Of a stretch of DNA of 64,000 bases, positions 30,910-39,320 are shown piece by piece. How positions within the stretch are numbered: the stretch's first letter is position 1; every line of letters starts with the position of its first letter. A program made the translations under genes and the position numbers. The notes beneath the pieces are model-generated. The model was not told the DNA's origin. It did not search any database and saw only the letters and a program-made list of their open reading frames with translations. Source of the DNA: Phytohabitans aurantiacus (lineage in GTDB: Bacteria; Actinomycetota; Actinomycetes; Mycobacteriales; Micromonosporaceae); NCBI RefSeq assembly GCF_027923225.1, contig NZ_BSDI01000001.1:349946-413945 (forward strand), in the 5' to 3' direction.

Positions 30910-31591
30910 AGCGCCGGGCGCGCTCGCGACCCAGGATCCAGAGGGCCTCGACGCCGTCTTTCCACGTGATCTTCTTGCCCTCTTCGCGGTTACGCGCCCG
31001 GTAGCTGATCGGCACCTCGTAGGGGCGGATGCGCTTGCGCAGCAGCTTGCCGGTGACCTCCGCCTCCATGCCGAAGCCTCGGGAGCGCACGTCGAGCGAG
31101 CGGTACAGCGCCACCGGCATCAGCTTGAAGCAGGTCTCCAGGTCGCCAATGTACGAATTGAAGAGCACATTGGCGGCCGTGGTGACCGCCTTGTTGCCCA
31201 TCACGTACCAGAAGCTGTAGGCGCTGTGGCTGCCGAACGTGCGATTGCCGTAGACGACCGTGGCGCGGCCGTCGAGCACCGGGGCGAGCAGCTTGGGAAT
31301 GTCCTGCGGGTCGTACTCCAGGTCGGCGTCGAGGATGACCATGTATTCACCCTCGGCGCTGTTGACCGCGGTCTTGATGGCCGCGCCCTTGCCGGCGTTG
31401 CGACGATGCGTGATCACTCGGACCCGCGCGTCGTCGACGCCTGCGAGCGCATCCGCGGTGCCGTCCCGACTGCCGTCGTCGACGACCACCATCTCGATCT
31501 CGCACGGGTAGTCGACCGCGAGGGCCTGCTTCAGGGCGTCCGCGATGCGTTCTTCCTCGTTGTAGACCGGCATGAGGATCGAAAGCTTCAC
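30890..31591 (-). CDS. GT2 glycosyltransferase, dolichol/polyprenyl-phosphate mannose synthase type
   Basis: 233 residues from GTG at 31591 (GGAG upstream); GTG at 31603 would add four residues. GT-A fold: ILMPVYNEEERI, VVVDDGSRDGT, NAGKGAAIKT and the DXD-like DADLEYDP. Close to DPM1/Ppm1-type enzymes, which transfer a hexose from a nucleotide sugar to a polyprenyl phosphate. There is no membrane anchor. The polytopic protein encoded divergently at 31712 could use the resulting lipid-linked sugar. Confidence 0.87.
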   Translation of the reverse strand: MKLSILMPVYNEEERIADALKQALAVDYPCEIEMVVVDDGSRDGTADALAGVDDARVRVITHRRNAGKGAAIKTAVNSAEGEYMVILDADLEYDPQDIPKLLAPVLDGRATVVYGNRTFGSHSAYSFWYVMGNKAVTTAANVLFNSYIGDLETCFKLMPVALYRSLDVRSRGFGMEAEVTGKLLRKRIRPYEVPISYRARNREEGKKITWKDGVEALWILGRERARRSNSQTR

Positions 31592-31711
31592 GGGGATCTC
31601 CACGGTGGCTGACGGCTGGACCGGACTCAGCCTAGCTTGACCGGCTGAGCGAGGCGCGCCTGCACGGCACTTTCGGTTCGCTCAGAGGACGCGTTTGGTT
31701 TACTTCCCGCC

Positions 31712-33646
31712 ATGCCCGCAGCCTGGACCCCGTTCGTGCTGGCGCCACCGTTGGCGTTCGCAGCGCTCGTTTACGCGGTCCGCCCGCGCGCCGACATCGT
31801 GGCGCCGCGACGCCTGGCCGCCGTCTGGGCAGCGCTCGCTGTGGGGACATATGCCGTGGTCAGCGTGGAGGTCCTGGGAGCGCTGCACGCCCTGACCGCA
31901 CCCGCCGTGGCGGCCGCCTGGACCCTGGGACTGGCCGCCGCGCTGGGGCTGGCGTGGCGGCGGCGCCGGCCCGTGACGGTGGAGCGCCCGTCGTGGTCGA
32001 GGCCCGAATGGCTTCTCGCCGGCGGCATCGGCGGCCTGGTGCTCGTCGAACTGGTGATCGCACTGCTCGCCGAGCCCAACAACTTCGACTCGCAGACGTA
32101 CCACCTGCCCAAGGTCGAGCACTGGGCGGCGCAGGGCGACCTGGACTTCTGGCCGACCTCGATCCACCGGCAGGTCGACATCCCGCCGGGAGCGGAGTAC
32201 CTCCTGCTGCACCTGCGGCTGCTGACCGGAGGTGACGCACTCCACAATCTCGTGCAGTGGACGGCCGCGGTGGGTTGCCTCGTCGTGGCCTCCCGGATCG
32301 TCGCTCAGCTTGGCGGCTCGCGGCGGGCCCAGCTCATCGCCGCGTTCGTCGCGGGTACCACGCCGATGGTGGCGCTGCAGGCGACAAGTACCCAGACGGA
32401 CCTGGTCGTGGCCGCGTGGTGCGGCTGCGTCGCGACGCTCGCGCTCGACGGCGTGTCGCGCCGGACCACGCCCGGCGCGGTGCTCGCGCTCGGCGCGGCC
32501 ACCGGCCTGACCGCGCTCACCAAGACCAGTGGCCTGATCGGCGCCGGCCCGATGCTGGTGGTCTGGGGAGTCGCTCAGCTGCGCCTCTTCGGCGGGAGAG
32601 GCGCGTGGAAGGCGGTCGCCGCCGGGCTCGGCGTGATCGCGGTCGCGGCGGCCATCTTCGCGCCTTTCATGCTGCGCGTGTACTCGGAGTTCGGTCACCC
32701 CTTGGGTCCGCCCCGGCTGCGGGACTCGATCCCGATGCAGCGCCACGATCCCGGCTCGATACTGGTCAACGGGCTACGAATCGGGCACACGGCCCTGGAT
32801 ACCCCGCTGTCGCCGCTGCGCACCGCCAGCGCCGACGCCATCATCGGGTTCGCCGACCTGATCGGGGTCGACCCGCAGGATCGGGCCACCACGTTCGGGC
32901 GCACCGAGTTCCCCGTCCGCGCCTGGTACCCCGACGAGGACCGGGTCGCGTTTCCGATCGCGGGGACGCTCGTGCTGATCGGTGGCGTGGTCGCGCTCGC
33001 CCGGCCGCGCCGCGGTGCCGTGCGCGCGTACGCGGTCGCCTGCGCCGCCACCGTGGTCCTGCACTCCGCCATGATCAAGTGGCAGCCATGGGGGAACCGG
33101 CTGCTCATGTACGCCCTCATGCTCGGGATACCGCTCGCGGGTCTGTGGCTCGACGCGGTGCTCGCCCGGGCCGGCAGGCGCACGGCCAGAGCCGCCGTCG
33201 CCGCCGTGCTCGCCGCCTCGGCGCTGGCCGGGCTGCTCGCCGTCTCGTACGGCTTCCCGCGCCGCCTGGTCGGCACCGGCTCGCTGCTCACCACCGACTC
33301 CTGGGACACCCGGTTCCTGCGCCGGCCCGCGTGGGCGGACGAGTTCCGCTGGGCGGCCGGCCGGGTCGAGGCGGCCGGCGCCCAGCGGGTGGGCCTCGTG
33401 CAGCAGAACGACAACTGGGAGTACCCGTGGTGGCTGCTCCTGCGCGGCCACGACGACCCCGATCGGGAGATCGTGGCTCTCCAGTCCGTGCTCCCGAAGC
33501 AGCCACCGGCAGACCCGCGCTCGGTCGACGTGATCGTCTGCACGGGCGACCGCCGCGCCTGCGAGCGGCTCGTACCGGACGGCTGGCGGCTGGAGTGGCG
33601 CGGCTACGTCGGGTACGCCGAGCCCGTCACTTCTTCCGGGGGATGA
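31712..33646 (+). CDS. Polytopic membrane protein, GT-C/ArnT-like glycosyltransferase candidate
   Basis: 644 residues with about 11-13 hydrophobic helices. After the second helix group, the loop EPNNFDSQTYHLPKVEHW contains an early acidic residue resembling the catalytic Asp of GT39/ArnT-type glycosyltransferases. A soluble C-terminal domain (about 550-644) ends the protein. GT-C enzymes use polyprenyl-phosphate sugars, matching the product of the divergent GT2 gene. The family assignment is tentative because overall signatures are weak. Confidence 0.65.
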   Translation: MPAAWTPFVLAPPLAFAALVYAVRPRADIVAPRRLAAVWAALAVGTYAVVSVEVLGALHALTAPAVAAAWTLGLAAALGLAWRRRRPVTVERPSWSRPEWLLAGGIGGLVLVELVIALLAEPNNFDSQTYHLPKVEHWAAQGDLDFWPTSIHRQVDIPPGAEYLLLHLRLLTGGDALHNLVQWTAAVGCLVVASRIVAQLGGSRRAQLIAAFVAGTTPMVALQATSTQTDLVVAAWCGCVATLALDGVSRRTTPGAVLALGAATGLTALTKTSGLIGAGPMLVVWGVAQLRLFGGRGAWKAVAAGLGVIAVAAAIFAPFMLRVYSEFGHPLGPPRLRDSIPMQRHDPGSILVNGLRIGHTALDTPLSPLRTASADAIIGFADLIGVDPQDRATTFGRTEFPVRAWYPDEDRVAFPIAGTLVLIGGVVALARPRRGAVRAYAVACAATVVLHSAMIKWQPWGNRLLMYALMLGIPLAGLWLDAVLARAGRRTARAAVAAVLAASALAGLLAVSYGFPRRLVGTGSLLTTDSWDTRFLRRPAWADEFRWAAGRVEAAGAQRVGLVQQNDNWEYPWWLLLRGHDDPDREIVALQSVLPKQPPADPRSVDVIVCTGDRRACERLVPDGWRLEWRGYVGYAEPVTSSGG

Positions 33647-34112
33647 CGACAAGCCGGGCGACCGTGCGGTCACCGTCTTTCGCGCCGGCGACGCCAACCT
33701 CGGTGCCGACCTTCACCGCGCTCGGCTGGACCGTGTCGCGGCGCTCGCGTACCCGCAGGTCGTCGCCGAACGCCCACTCGACGGTGTACCCGTCGCTCGA
33801 CTTCACGGTCACCGAGTCGTCGTCGATCGCGGTCACCTCGCCACGCTGTACGACCACGGTCTTCGGGCCGTCCTTGGTCTCCACGACGATCTCGCCGTGC
33901 AGCGTGTTCTTCCGGAGGAGCTTTCGCAGGTGCGGGCGCTCCCCGCGTGGCTTGTCCGACGCAGTCGCACTCGGCGAGGGGTCAGCCGCCTCGAACCCGA
34001 TCGCGGACAGCGCCACCTGCTCCACCTCGAGCGGCGCGGGCTTCGCTCCACCACACCCCGCCAGTCCCAGGGCCAGCACACCAGCCACCGCGACGAGAAC
34101 CAGACGCTTCAT
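33627..34112 (-). CDS. Lipoprotein with DUF5666-like beta domain
   Basis: 161 residues. An N-terminal signal ending in the lipobox LAGC predicts lipidation at about Cys20. A charged Ser/Pro linker precedes a small beta-rich domain (about 70-158) with the pattern GEVTAIDDDSVTVKSSDG and VKVGTEVGVAG, similar to DUF5666 OB-like repeats. The role is unknown. It lies downstream of a histidine kinase on the same strand and could be a target or accessory sensor. The stop overlaps the convergent polytopic-protein gene by 20 bases. Confidence 0.7.
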   Translation of the reverse strand: MKRLVLVAVAGVLALGLAGCGGAKPAPLEVEQVALSAIGFEAADPSPSATASDKPRGERPHLRKLLRKNTLHGEIVVETKDGPKTVVVQRGEVTAIDDDSVTVKSSDGYTVEWAFGDDLRVRERRDTVQPSAVKVGTEVGVAGAKDGDRTVARLVVIPRKK

Positions 34113-34172
34113 CGGTCTCCCTTTCCGTACCGTTGGGAGCCCCCAGACTCGGCGAGCGGCACGAGCGCACCG

Positions 34173-35528
34173 TCAAGCCGATGTACGGGTTTCGTAAGAG
34201 GGCAGCGTGACCGTGAATCGGGCCCCACCTTCGGGCGCGTGCCCAGCCTCGATCGTGCCGCCCAGCCGGCGTACCAGTCCCGCCGCCAGCGCCAACCCGA
34301 GGCCGCTGCCCACCTTCCGTACCCCTTCGTAGCGTTGCCGCAGCGCGCCGCGCTCGAACGCGATCGCCAGATCCTCGTCGGTGAAGCCGGGACCGCCGTC
34401 GCGCACCTCCACCACCCCCGGCGCCCGCGCGGCCACCACGAGCGGGGCACCCGCGGGCAGTACGCGCAGGGCGTTCTCCAGCAGCCCGTCCACGACCTGC
34501 CGGATCCGCCCCGGATCGGTGTGCACCGGAACATCCCCGTCGAGAAGCTCCACCCTCAGATCGATGCCGGCGGCTTCGCATCGGGGGCGCCACGACTCGG
34601 CGGCGTCCCGTACCAGGGCTGCCAGGTCGACGGGGACCGGATGCAGGGGGAAGTCGGCCGCCTCCAGCCGGGCCAACGCCAGGAGGTCGCCGACGAGCCG
34701 GTCCAGGTGCCGCGCCTCGGCCAGCATGGTCTGCCCCGTCCGCTGTGCCCCATCGGCGCCCACCACACCGTCGGCCAGCGCCTCGGCGTACCCGCTGATC
34801 GCGGTCAGCGGCGTGCGCAGCTCGTGCGAGACGGACAGCAGGAACTCCCGCTGCCGCCCCTCGCTGGTGGCCAGCGCGGCGGCGAGATCGTTGAGCGCGT
34901 ACGCCAGATCGGCCGCCTCCTGCGGGGGCTCGACCGGTACCCGGACACCCCGGTCGCCCGCGCGCAGCCGGGCCGCCGCGGCGGCGGCGTTGCGGATCGG
35001 GCGCGCCAGCCGGCGGGCGAGGAGCGCGCCGGCGACAGCCCCCGCCATGAGGCCGGCGAGCAGTGGCAGCCACAGGCCGCGCAGTACCCGGAACCAGATC
35101 CCCTTGGCCGCCGGCTGAGCCAGCACCACGCCGTTTCCGCCCGGCAGCGCTCGACCGACCACAATGGACCTCTCACCGGCGACGACCCGCCGTCCGTTGA
35201 AGTTCCGGCCGGCGGCCACGCGGTCGACCACCTGTGACGGCAGGCCGGGCCGGTCGGCCACTCCGGCACGGATCAGGTACGCGTCGATGCCCTGGTTGCG
35301 CAGTTGGCGGATGACCCGTTCCTCGTCGGCGGTGCGGCCCCGGTCGAGCCGCGGGCGGAGCACCTCGGCGGTGAGCCGTGCCTGCGCCACCAGCGCTTGG
35401 CGGGCGTCGCGGTCCACCGAGCGCACCGTGACGGGTACCGAGATCAGCACGGTCACCAACACGGACACGACCGCCACCGCGCAGCCGGAGAGGATCGCGC
35501 GAGCGGTGAGCGTGCCTGTCCTACGCAT
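34173..35528 (-). CDS. Sensor histidine kinase (HAMP, HisKA, HATPase)
   Basis: 451 residues from the ATG at 35528. Two membrane helices (about 10-32 and 150-172) flank an extracytoplasmic sensor region. Next come HAMP, an H-box SVSHELRTPLTAI with the phospho-accepting His, and the ATPase domain with N (ENALR), G1 (RDGGPGF) and G2 (GSGLGLAL) boxes. The start overlaps the stop of the response regulator gene by eight bases, so the pair is co-translated. The signal is unknown. Confidence 0.92.
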   Translation of the reverse strand: MRRTGTLTARAILSGCAVAVVSVLVTVLISVPVTVRSVDRDARQALVAQARLTAEVLRPRLDRGRTADEERVIRQLRNQGIDAYLIRAGVADRPGLPSQVVDRVAAGRNFNGRRVVAGERSIVVGRALPGGNGVVLAQPAAKGIWFRVLRGLWLPLLAGLMAGAVAGALLARRLARPIRNAAAAAARLRAGDRGVRVPVEPPQEAADLAYALNDLAAALATSEGRQREFLLSVSHELRTPLTAISGYAEALADGVVGADGAQRTGQTMLAEARHLDRLVGDLLALARLEAADFPLHPVPVDLAALVRDAAESWRPRCEAAGIDLRVELLDGDVPVHTDPGRIRQVVDGLLENALRVLPAGAPLVVAARAPGVVEVRDGGPGFTDEDLAIAFERGALRQRYEGVRKVGSGLGLALAAGLVRRLGGTIEAGHAPEGGARFTVTLPSYETRTSA

Positions 35529-36210
35529 CGGCCGCGTACCCGACGCCCCGGTGCGTGCGGAGTACGGCCGCACCGTCGCCGAGCTTGGCCCGCACCTGCG
35601 CCACGTGTACGTCGACCGTGCGGGTACCGGCCTGCGCGCCGTATCCCCATACGCTCGCCAGCAACTCCTCGCGCGTGAACACCCGACCGGGTCGCCCCAT
35701 CAAGCGCGCCAGCAGGTCGAACTCGGTCGACGTCAGCCGCACCGGCGCACCGTCCACTGTGACCGTTCGACGGCCGGGGTCGAGCGTGACCGGACCGACG
35801 GTGTGCGGCCGCTCCTCGGGAGTACCGGCTGTACGGCGCAGCACGGCGCGGATGCGGGCAACCAGTTCTCGCGGGCTGAACGGCTTGGTGACGTAGTCGT
35901 CGGCGCCCAGTTCGAGGCCGACGATCCGGTCCACCTCGTCGTCGCGGGCGGTCAGGAAGATGACGGGTGTCCAGTCGCCACCTTCGCGCAACCGCCGGCA
36001 GATCTCCGTGCCGTCGATTCCCGGCAGGGCGATGTCGAGTACGCACGCGACGGGCCGGAGCCGCCGCGCGGCCGCGAGACCGGCCTCACCGTCCCGCTCC
36101 ACGTGCACGCCGAAGCCCTCGCGGACCAGGTACATGCGGACCAGATCGGCGATCGACCGCTCGTCCTCGACCACGAGGACCAGGCCCTTCGCGGGGTTCA
36201 CGGGCACCAT
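35521..36210 (-). CDS. OmpR/PhoB-type response regulator
   Basis: 229 residues. The receiver domain (about 10-122) has the acidic pair in VVEDER, phospho-acceptor Asp59 in CVLDIALPG and Lys109 in YVTKPF. A winged-helix DNA-binding domain (about 138-227) ends with VDVHVAQVRAKLG and RTHRGVGYAADA. Partner of the overlapping histidine kinase. Targets are not identifiable here, although the downstream lipoprotein gene is in the same transcription unit. Confidence 0.93.
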   Translation of the reverse strand: MVPVNPAKGLVLVVEDERSIADLVRMYLVREGFGVHVERDGEAGLAAARRLRPVACVLDIALPGIDGTEICRRLREGGDWTPVIFLTARDDEVDRIVGLELGADDYVTKPFSPRELVARIRAVLRRTAGTPEERPHTVGPVTLDPGRRTVTVDGAPVRLTSTEFDLLARLMGRPGRVFTREELLASVWGYGAQAGTRTVDVHVAQVRAKLGDGAAVLRTHRGVGYAADA

Positions 36211-36261
36211 GATGCCCGCATGACGGCGCTTCCGATGTTCGGATCAGGTTTGGGTTTTCGC

Positions 36262-36297
36262 GTCGGGGAGCGTCCTTGCGGCAGGACGCTCCCCGAC
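36262..36297 (-). terminator. Terminator between the PH-like gene and the response regulator
   Basis: A perfect 15-base-pair stem (36262-36276 with 36283-36297) with a six-base loop lies directly after the stop of the minus-strand gene at 36302. It isolates the downstream two-component operon. There is no U-run. Confidence 0.75.
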
Positions 36298-36301
36298 CGC
36301 G

Positions 36302-36796
36302 TCAGGCGGCAGCCGGCACGGGCGGCGCCATCGGCGCCTGGACTCGCGGTGCCTCGTGAACGCGCTGCGCCATCGACCGGGGACGGAAGGCGTGGCTGAG
36401 CAGTGCGTCCAGGTGCCAGACCTGCTTCGGGTGACCAGTCTTGATCCAGAACCGCTCGCGTACGCCGTCGACGGCGGTGGCGGCGAGCTCGACCGCGGAG
36501 AGGCGCGGGTCCGGGTTCCAGGTGACGTTGCTGAGGTGTCGCAGTTCGGTGTTCAGGTGCAGCCGCAAGCGGTGCAGCATGCGAGTTTCCTGCGTTACCA
36601 CCAGGCGGCGGTAGGTCAACAGCAGCAGGAACTCGCCGTGCATCGGACGGTCAGGCCGTAGGCAACGGCTGACGAGTACGGTCGCGTCGTCGGCTTCCAC
36701 ACAGCGGCGAAAAACCGGCATGTGACGGCTCACGGTCGGGATGGCGACCCCGGCCTCGGCGGCTGCAGGCAAGAACGTTCGTGAGAAGACGTCCAT
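36302..36796 (-). CDS. Conserved hypothetical protein, possibly PH-like fold
   Basis: 164 residues, no signal or membrane helix. The central segment (GEFLLLLTYRRLVVTQETRML and later RFWIKTGHP) has the strand pattern of bacterial PH-like domains. The C-terminus is a Pro/Ala-rich tail. I do not recognise a characterised homologue. It is transcribed alone and followed by a terminator. Confidence 0.65.
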   Translation of the reverse strand: MDVFSRTFLPAAAEAGVAIPTVSRHMPVFRRCVEADDATVLVSRCLRPDRPMHGEFLLLLTYRRLVVTQETRMLHRLRLHLNTELRHLSNVTWNPDPRLSAVELAATAVDGVRERFWIKTGHPKQVWHLDALLSHAFRPRSMAQRVHEAPRVQAPMAPPVPAAA

Positions 36797-36834
36797 GCCG
36801 CGTTTAACGACGTGCTAACGGGATATGTCGCGGG

Positions 36835-37968
36835 TTACCGCAGAAGTTCCACGATCGTCGCGTTTGCCATGCCGCCGCCCTCGCACATCGTCTGCAAGCC
36901 GTAACGGATGTCGTTGTCACGCATGTGTTGCAGCATCGTCGTCATGATGCGGGCGCCGGAGCCGCCGAGCGGATGCCCCAACGCGATCGCGCCGCCGCGA
37001 GGGTTGAGGCGATCGGGATCCGCCTCGGTTTCGGCCAGCCACGCCAGCGGTACAGGTGCGAATGCCTCATTCACCTCGTACACGCCGATTTCCTCGATGC
37101 CCAGCCCCGCGCGGCGCAATGCCTTTGCCGTGGCCGGAATCGGTGCCGTCAGCATGATGACCGGGTCGTCGGCCGCGACGACCGCGGTGTGAATGCGGGC
37201 CAGTGGCCGCAGGCCGCGCCCGCGCGCCCACTCCGACGTGGTGACCGCGAGGGCGGCGGCGCCGTCGGAGATCTGCGACGCGGAGCCGGCCGTCACCACG
37301 CCGTCCGGCTTGAACGGCGTCGCCAGCTCGCCCAGCTTCGCCAACGAGGTGTCGCGACGCACGCCCTCATCGGCGTCGACCCCGCCGATCGGCGCGATCT
37401 CCTCCTTGAACGCGCCCGCGTCCTGCGCGGCCGCCGCCTTCTCGTGGCTGGCGAGCGAGTACTCGTCGAGCCGAGCCCGCGAAAAGCCCCACCGCTCCGC
37501 GATCATCTCCGCGCCGACGCCCTGGCTGAACCCCTGATCGCCGTACCGCTCCCGGATCCCCTCACCGAACGGCCACGCCCCGGCCGCGCTCGACCCCATT
37601 GGCACCCGTGTCATCGACTCCACGCCACCGGCCACGACCAGATCAGCCTGGCCAGCGAGCACGGTAGCGGCCGCGAAGTGCAGGGCCTGCTGGCTGGAGC
37701 CGCACTGGCGATCGAGCGTGGTGCCCGGCACCGACTCGGGCCAGCCCGCGCCGAGCACGGCGTTGCGCCCGACGTTCCACGACTGCTCGCCCACCTGCGA
37801 GACGCAGCCCCACACGACGTCGTCCACGTCGGCCGGGTCGAGCCCACTGCGCTCGGCGAGCGCGCGCAGCACATGTGCCGACAGGTCGACGGGATGGATG
37901 CCGGCCAGGCCGCCCTTGCGCCGGCCGACCGGGGTGCGCACGGCGCCGACGATGACCGCGTCTCTCAT
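36835..37968 (-). CDS. Acetyl-CoA acetyltransferase (thiolase)
   Basis: 377 residues from the ATG at 37968; the reading continuing to 38358 is a shadow of the opposite PH-domain gene. Thiolase fold with all catalytic residues: nucleophile Cys89 in DRQCGSSQ, VNEAFA, His332 in GHPLGG and Cys362 in CEGGGMAN. It catalyses reversible Claisen condensation or thiolysis of acyl-CoA. No other beta-oxidation genes adjoin, so direction and chain length are open. The mRNA is predicted leaderless, from a TAGTGT hexamer eight bases before the start. Confidence 0.93.
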   Translation of the reverse strand: MRDAVIVGAVRTPVGRRKGGLAGIHPVDLSAHVLRALAERSGLDPADVDDVVWGCVSQVGEQSWNVGRNAVLGAGWPESVPGTTLDRQCGSSQQALHFAAATVLAGQADLVVAGGVESMTRVPMGSSAAGAWPFGEGIRERYGDQGFSQGVGAEMIAERWGFSRARLDEYSLASHEKAAAAQDAGAFKEEIAPIGGVDADEGVRRDTSLAKLGELATPFKPDGVVTAGSASQISDGAAALAVTTSEWARGRGLRPLARIHTAVVAADDPVIMLTAPIPATAKALRRAGLGIEEIGVYEVNEAFAPVPLAWLAETEADPDRLNPRGGAIALGHPLGGSGARIMTTMLQHMRDNDIRYGLQTMCEGGGMANATIVELLR

Positions 37969-37976
37969 ATTCACCG

Positions 37977-37986
37977 ACACTACTCT
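37977..37986. promoter_or_regulatory. Overlapping divergent -10 elements sharing one TA step
   Basis: The ten bases ACACTACTCT hold TAGTGT on the minus strand (37982 to 37977) and TACTCT on the plus strand (37981-37986). The two share the TA at 37981-37982. The minus-strand ATG is eight bases away and the plus-strand GTG seven, each without a ribosome site. This would give two leaderless mRNAs from one short element. Confidence 0.5.
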
Positions 37987-37993
37987 GGAGTAG

Positions 37994-38437
37994 GTGGATG
38001 CCTGTAGCTGGCGCGTGCCCCCCAAAATCCCGATCGTGAAGCTCACCGCCGCGGTCGGTGTGCTGGCCGTCGGGCTGCTCTTCGATGACGGCGACGTGGT
38101 GCGACTGGTGCTGGCCGCGGTGGTCGCCGCCGGGCTCGCCGGCTGGGCGGCGCGCGACCTGATCGCGAAGGTGCGGGTCGCCGCCGACCCTGAGGGCGTA
38201 ACGGTGGTCACGGGTCTCGCCGGCCGTCGCCGGCTGGCCTGGTCGCAGATCGAGGGGGTACGCGTCGACACCCGGCCGCGTCTCGGAATGCGCTCGGAGA
38301 CCCTGGAGATCGACGCCGGCGACCAGATCCTCGTGTTCTCCGAGTCCGACCTGGGCACCCCACCGTCCGAGGTGGCAGCGACGCTGTCCCGCCTCTTAGA
38401 GGAGGGCGGCTGTGCGGACCAGAGCGGCCACCGCTAG
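37994..38437 (+). CDS. Membrane-anchored PH-domain protein
   Basis: 147 residues. Two hydrophobic segments (about 17-30 and 38-55) are followed by a bacterial PH-like domain (about 60-135) with VTVVTGLAGRRRLAWSQIEGVRV, the usual pattern of the PF10756-type domain. The function of this family is unknown. The GTG at 37994 follows TACTCT by seven bases; a later GTG near 38015 is possible. The 3' end overlaps the convergent rhomboid gene by 42 bases. Confidence 0.75.
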   Translation: MDACSWRVPPKIPIVKLTAAVGVLAVGLLFDDGDVVRLVLAAVVAAGLAGWAARDLIAKVRVAADPEGVTVVTGLAGRRRLAWSQIEGVRVDTRPRLGMRSETLEIDAGDQILVFSESDLGTPPSEVAATLSRLLEEGGCADQSGHR

Positions 38438-39304
38438 CAGGACCACTACCGCGGCGCAGCCGCCGACCTGTACAGCCGTGCGGGCGGTGCGCGGGGCGTA
38501 GGCGAGGATCACGGCCACGATGCCGCCGAAGACCATGCCGCCGAGGTGGCCGGCGATCGAGATGCCGGGCACGGTGAAGGTGAAGACCAGGTTGATCACC
38601 AGGATGGGGATCACGGCGGACGTGTCGCGGCCCAGCTTTCGCATGATCACGAACAGCGCCGCGAACAGCCCGAAGATCGCGCCCGAGGCGCCCGCCGTCT
38701 CCTGGTTGGGCGCGGAGAAGATGTAGACCGCGACGTTGCCGCCCAGCCCGGCGATCAGGTACAGCGCGGCGAAGCGCACCGGCCCGAGCACCGCCTCCAG
38801 CGGGCGCCCCAGGATCCACAGCGCCCACATGTTCATCAACAGGTGCGCGATGCCGTACTGGATGAACATCGCCGTGAACAGGCGGTACACCTCGCCGGCA
38901 GCGATACCGTGCCACGTCGGGTCGAACGCGGTGTACGGGGCGTATCCGATGACCGAGCCCCACCGGGTCAGCGCGTTGCTGCTACCCATGAGACCACCGA
39001 TGCCGCCCCCGACCAGTGCCTGGATACCACCGATGGCGGTGGAGATCAGCATCACGATCACGTTGATGCCGAGGAGCGCCTTGGTGACGTACCCCTCGCG
39101 GCCGGCGGCACCGCCACCGAAGGCGGTGCGCGCCGACCGCTGGGTCCGGCGTCCCTCCGCTACGCACTCCGGGCACTGATGGCCGACGGAGGCTGCGCGC
39201 ATGCAGTCCGGGCAGATGGGTCGGTCACATCGCACACACCGGACATACGTCTCCCGGGACGGGTGGCGGTAGCAGACCGGCACAGTCACGGGAGTATCAC
39301 TCAT
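38396..39304 (-). CDS. Rhomboid-family intramembrane serine protease
   Basis: 302 residues from the ATG at 39304. An N-terminal zinc-ribbon or B-box-like module with CxxH/CxxC pairs (CYRHPSRETYVRCVRC, CPDCM, HQCPEC) precedes six or so membrane helices. The catalytic serine is in GASGAIFG and the catalytic histidine in AGHLGGMVFG; HLLMNMWAL is also conserved. Rhomboids cleave transmembrane substrates. This zinc-ribbon form is common in actinobacteria. Confidence 0.92.
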   Translation of the reverse strand: MSDTPVTVPVCYRHPSRETYVRCVRCDRPICPDCMRAASVGHQCPECVAEGRRTQRSARTAFGGGAAGREGYVTKALLGINVIVMLISTAIGGIQALVGGGIGGLMGSSNALTRWGSVIGYAPYTAFDPTWHGIAAGEVYRLFTAMFIQYGIAHLLMNMWALWILGRPLEAVLGPVRFAALYLIAGLGGNVAVYIFSAPNQETAGASGAIFGLFAALFVIMRKLGRDTSAVIPILVINLVFTFTVPGISIAGHLGGMVFGGIVAVILAYAPRTARTAVQVGGCAAVVVLLAVAALVRTAALL

Positions 39305-39320
39305 GGAGCAAAGGTACCTG

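Noticed and set aside
31645..31685. Hairpin CTGAGCGA/TCGCTCAG between the GT2 and polytopic-protein genes as a regulatory element
   Set aside because: Eight base pairs with a 25-base loop lying in a divergent promoter region; likely chance or too weak to call.
36835..38778. Thiolase and neighbouring genes as part of a polyketide or fatty acid cluster
   Set aside because: Neighbours are PH-domain, rhomboid and cyclophilin genes; no acyl carrier or ketosynthase genes are present.
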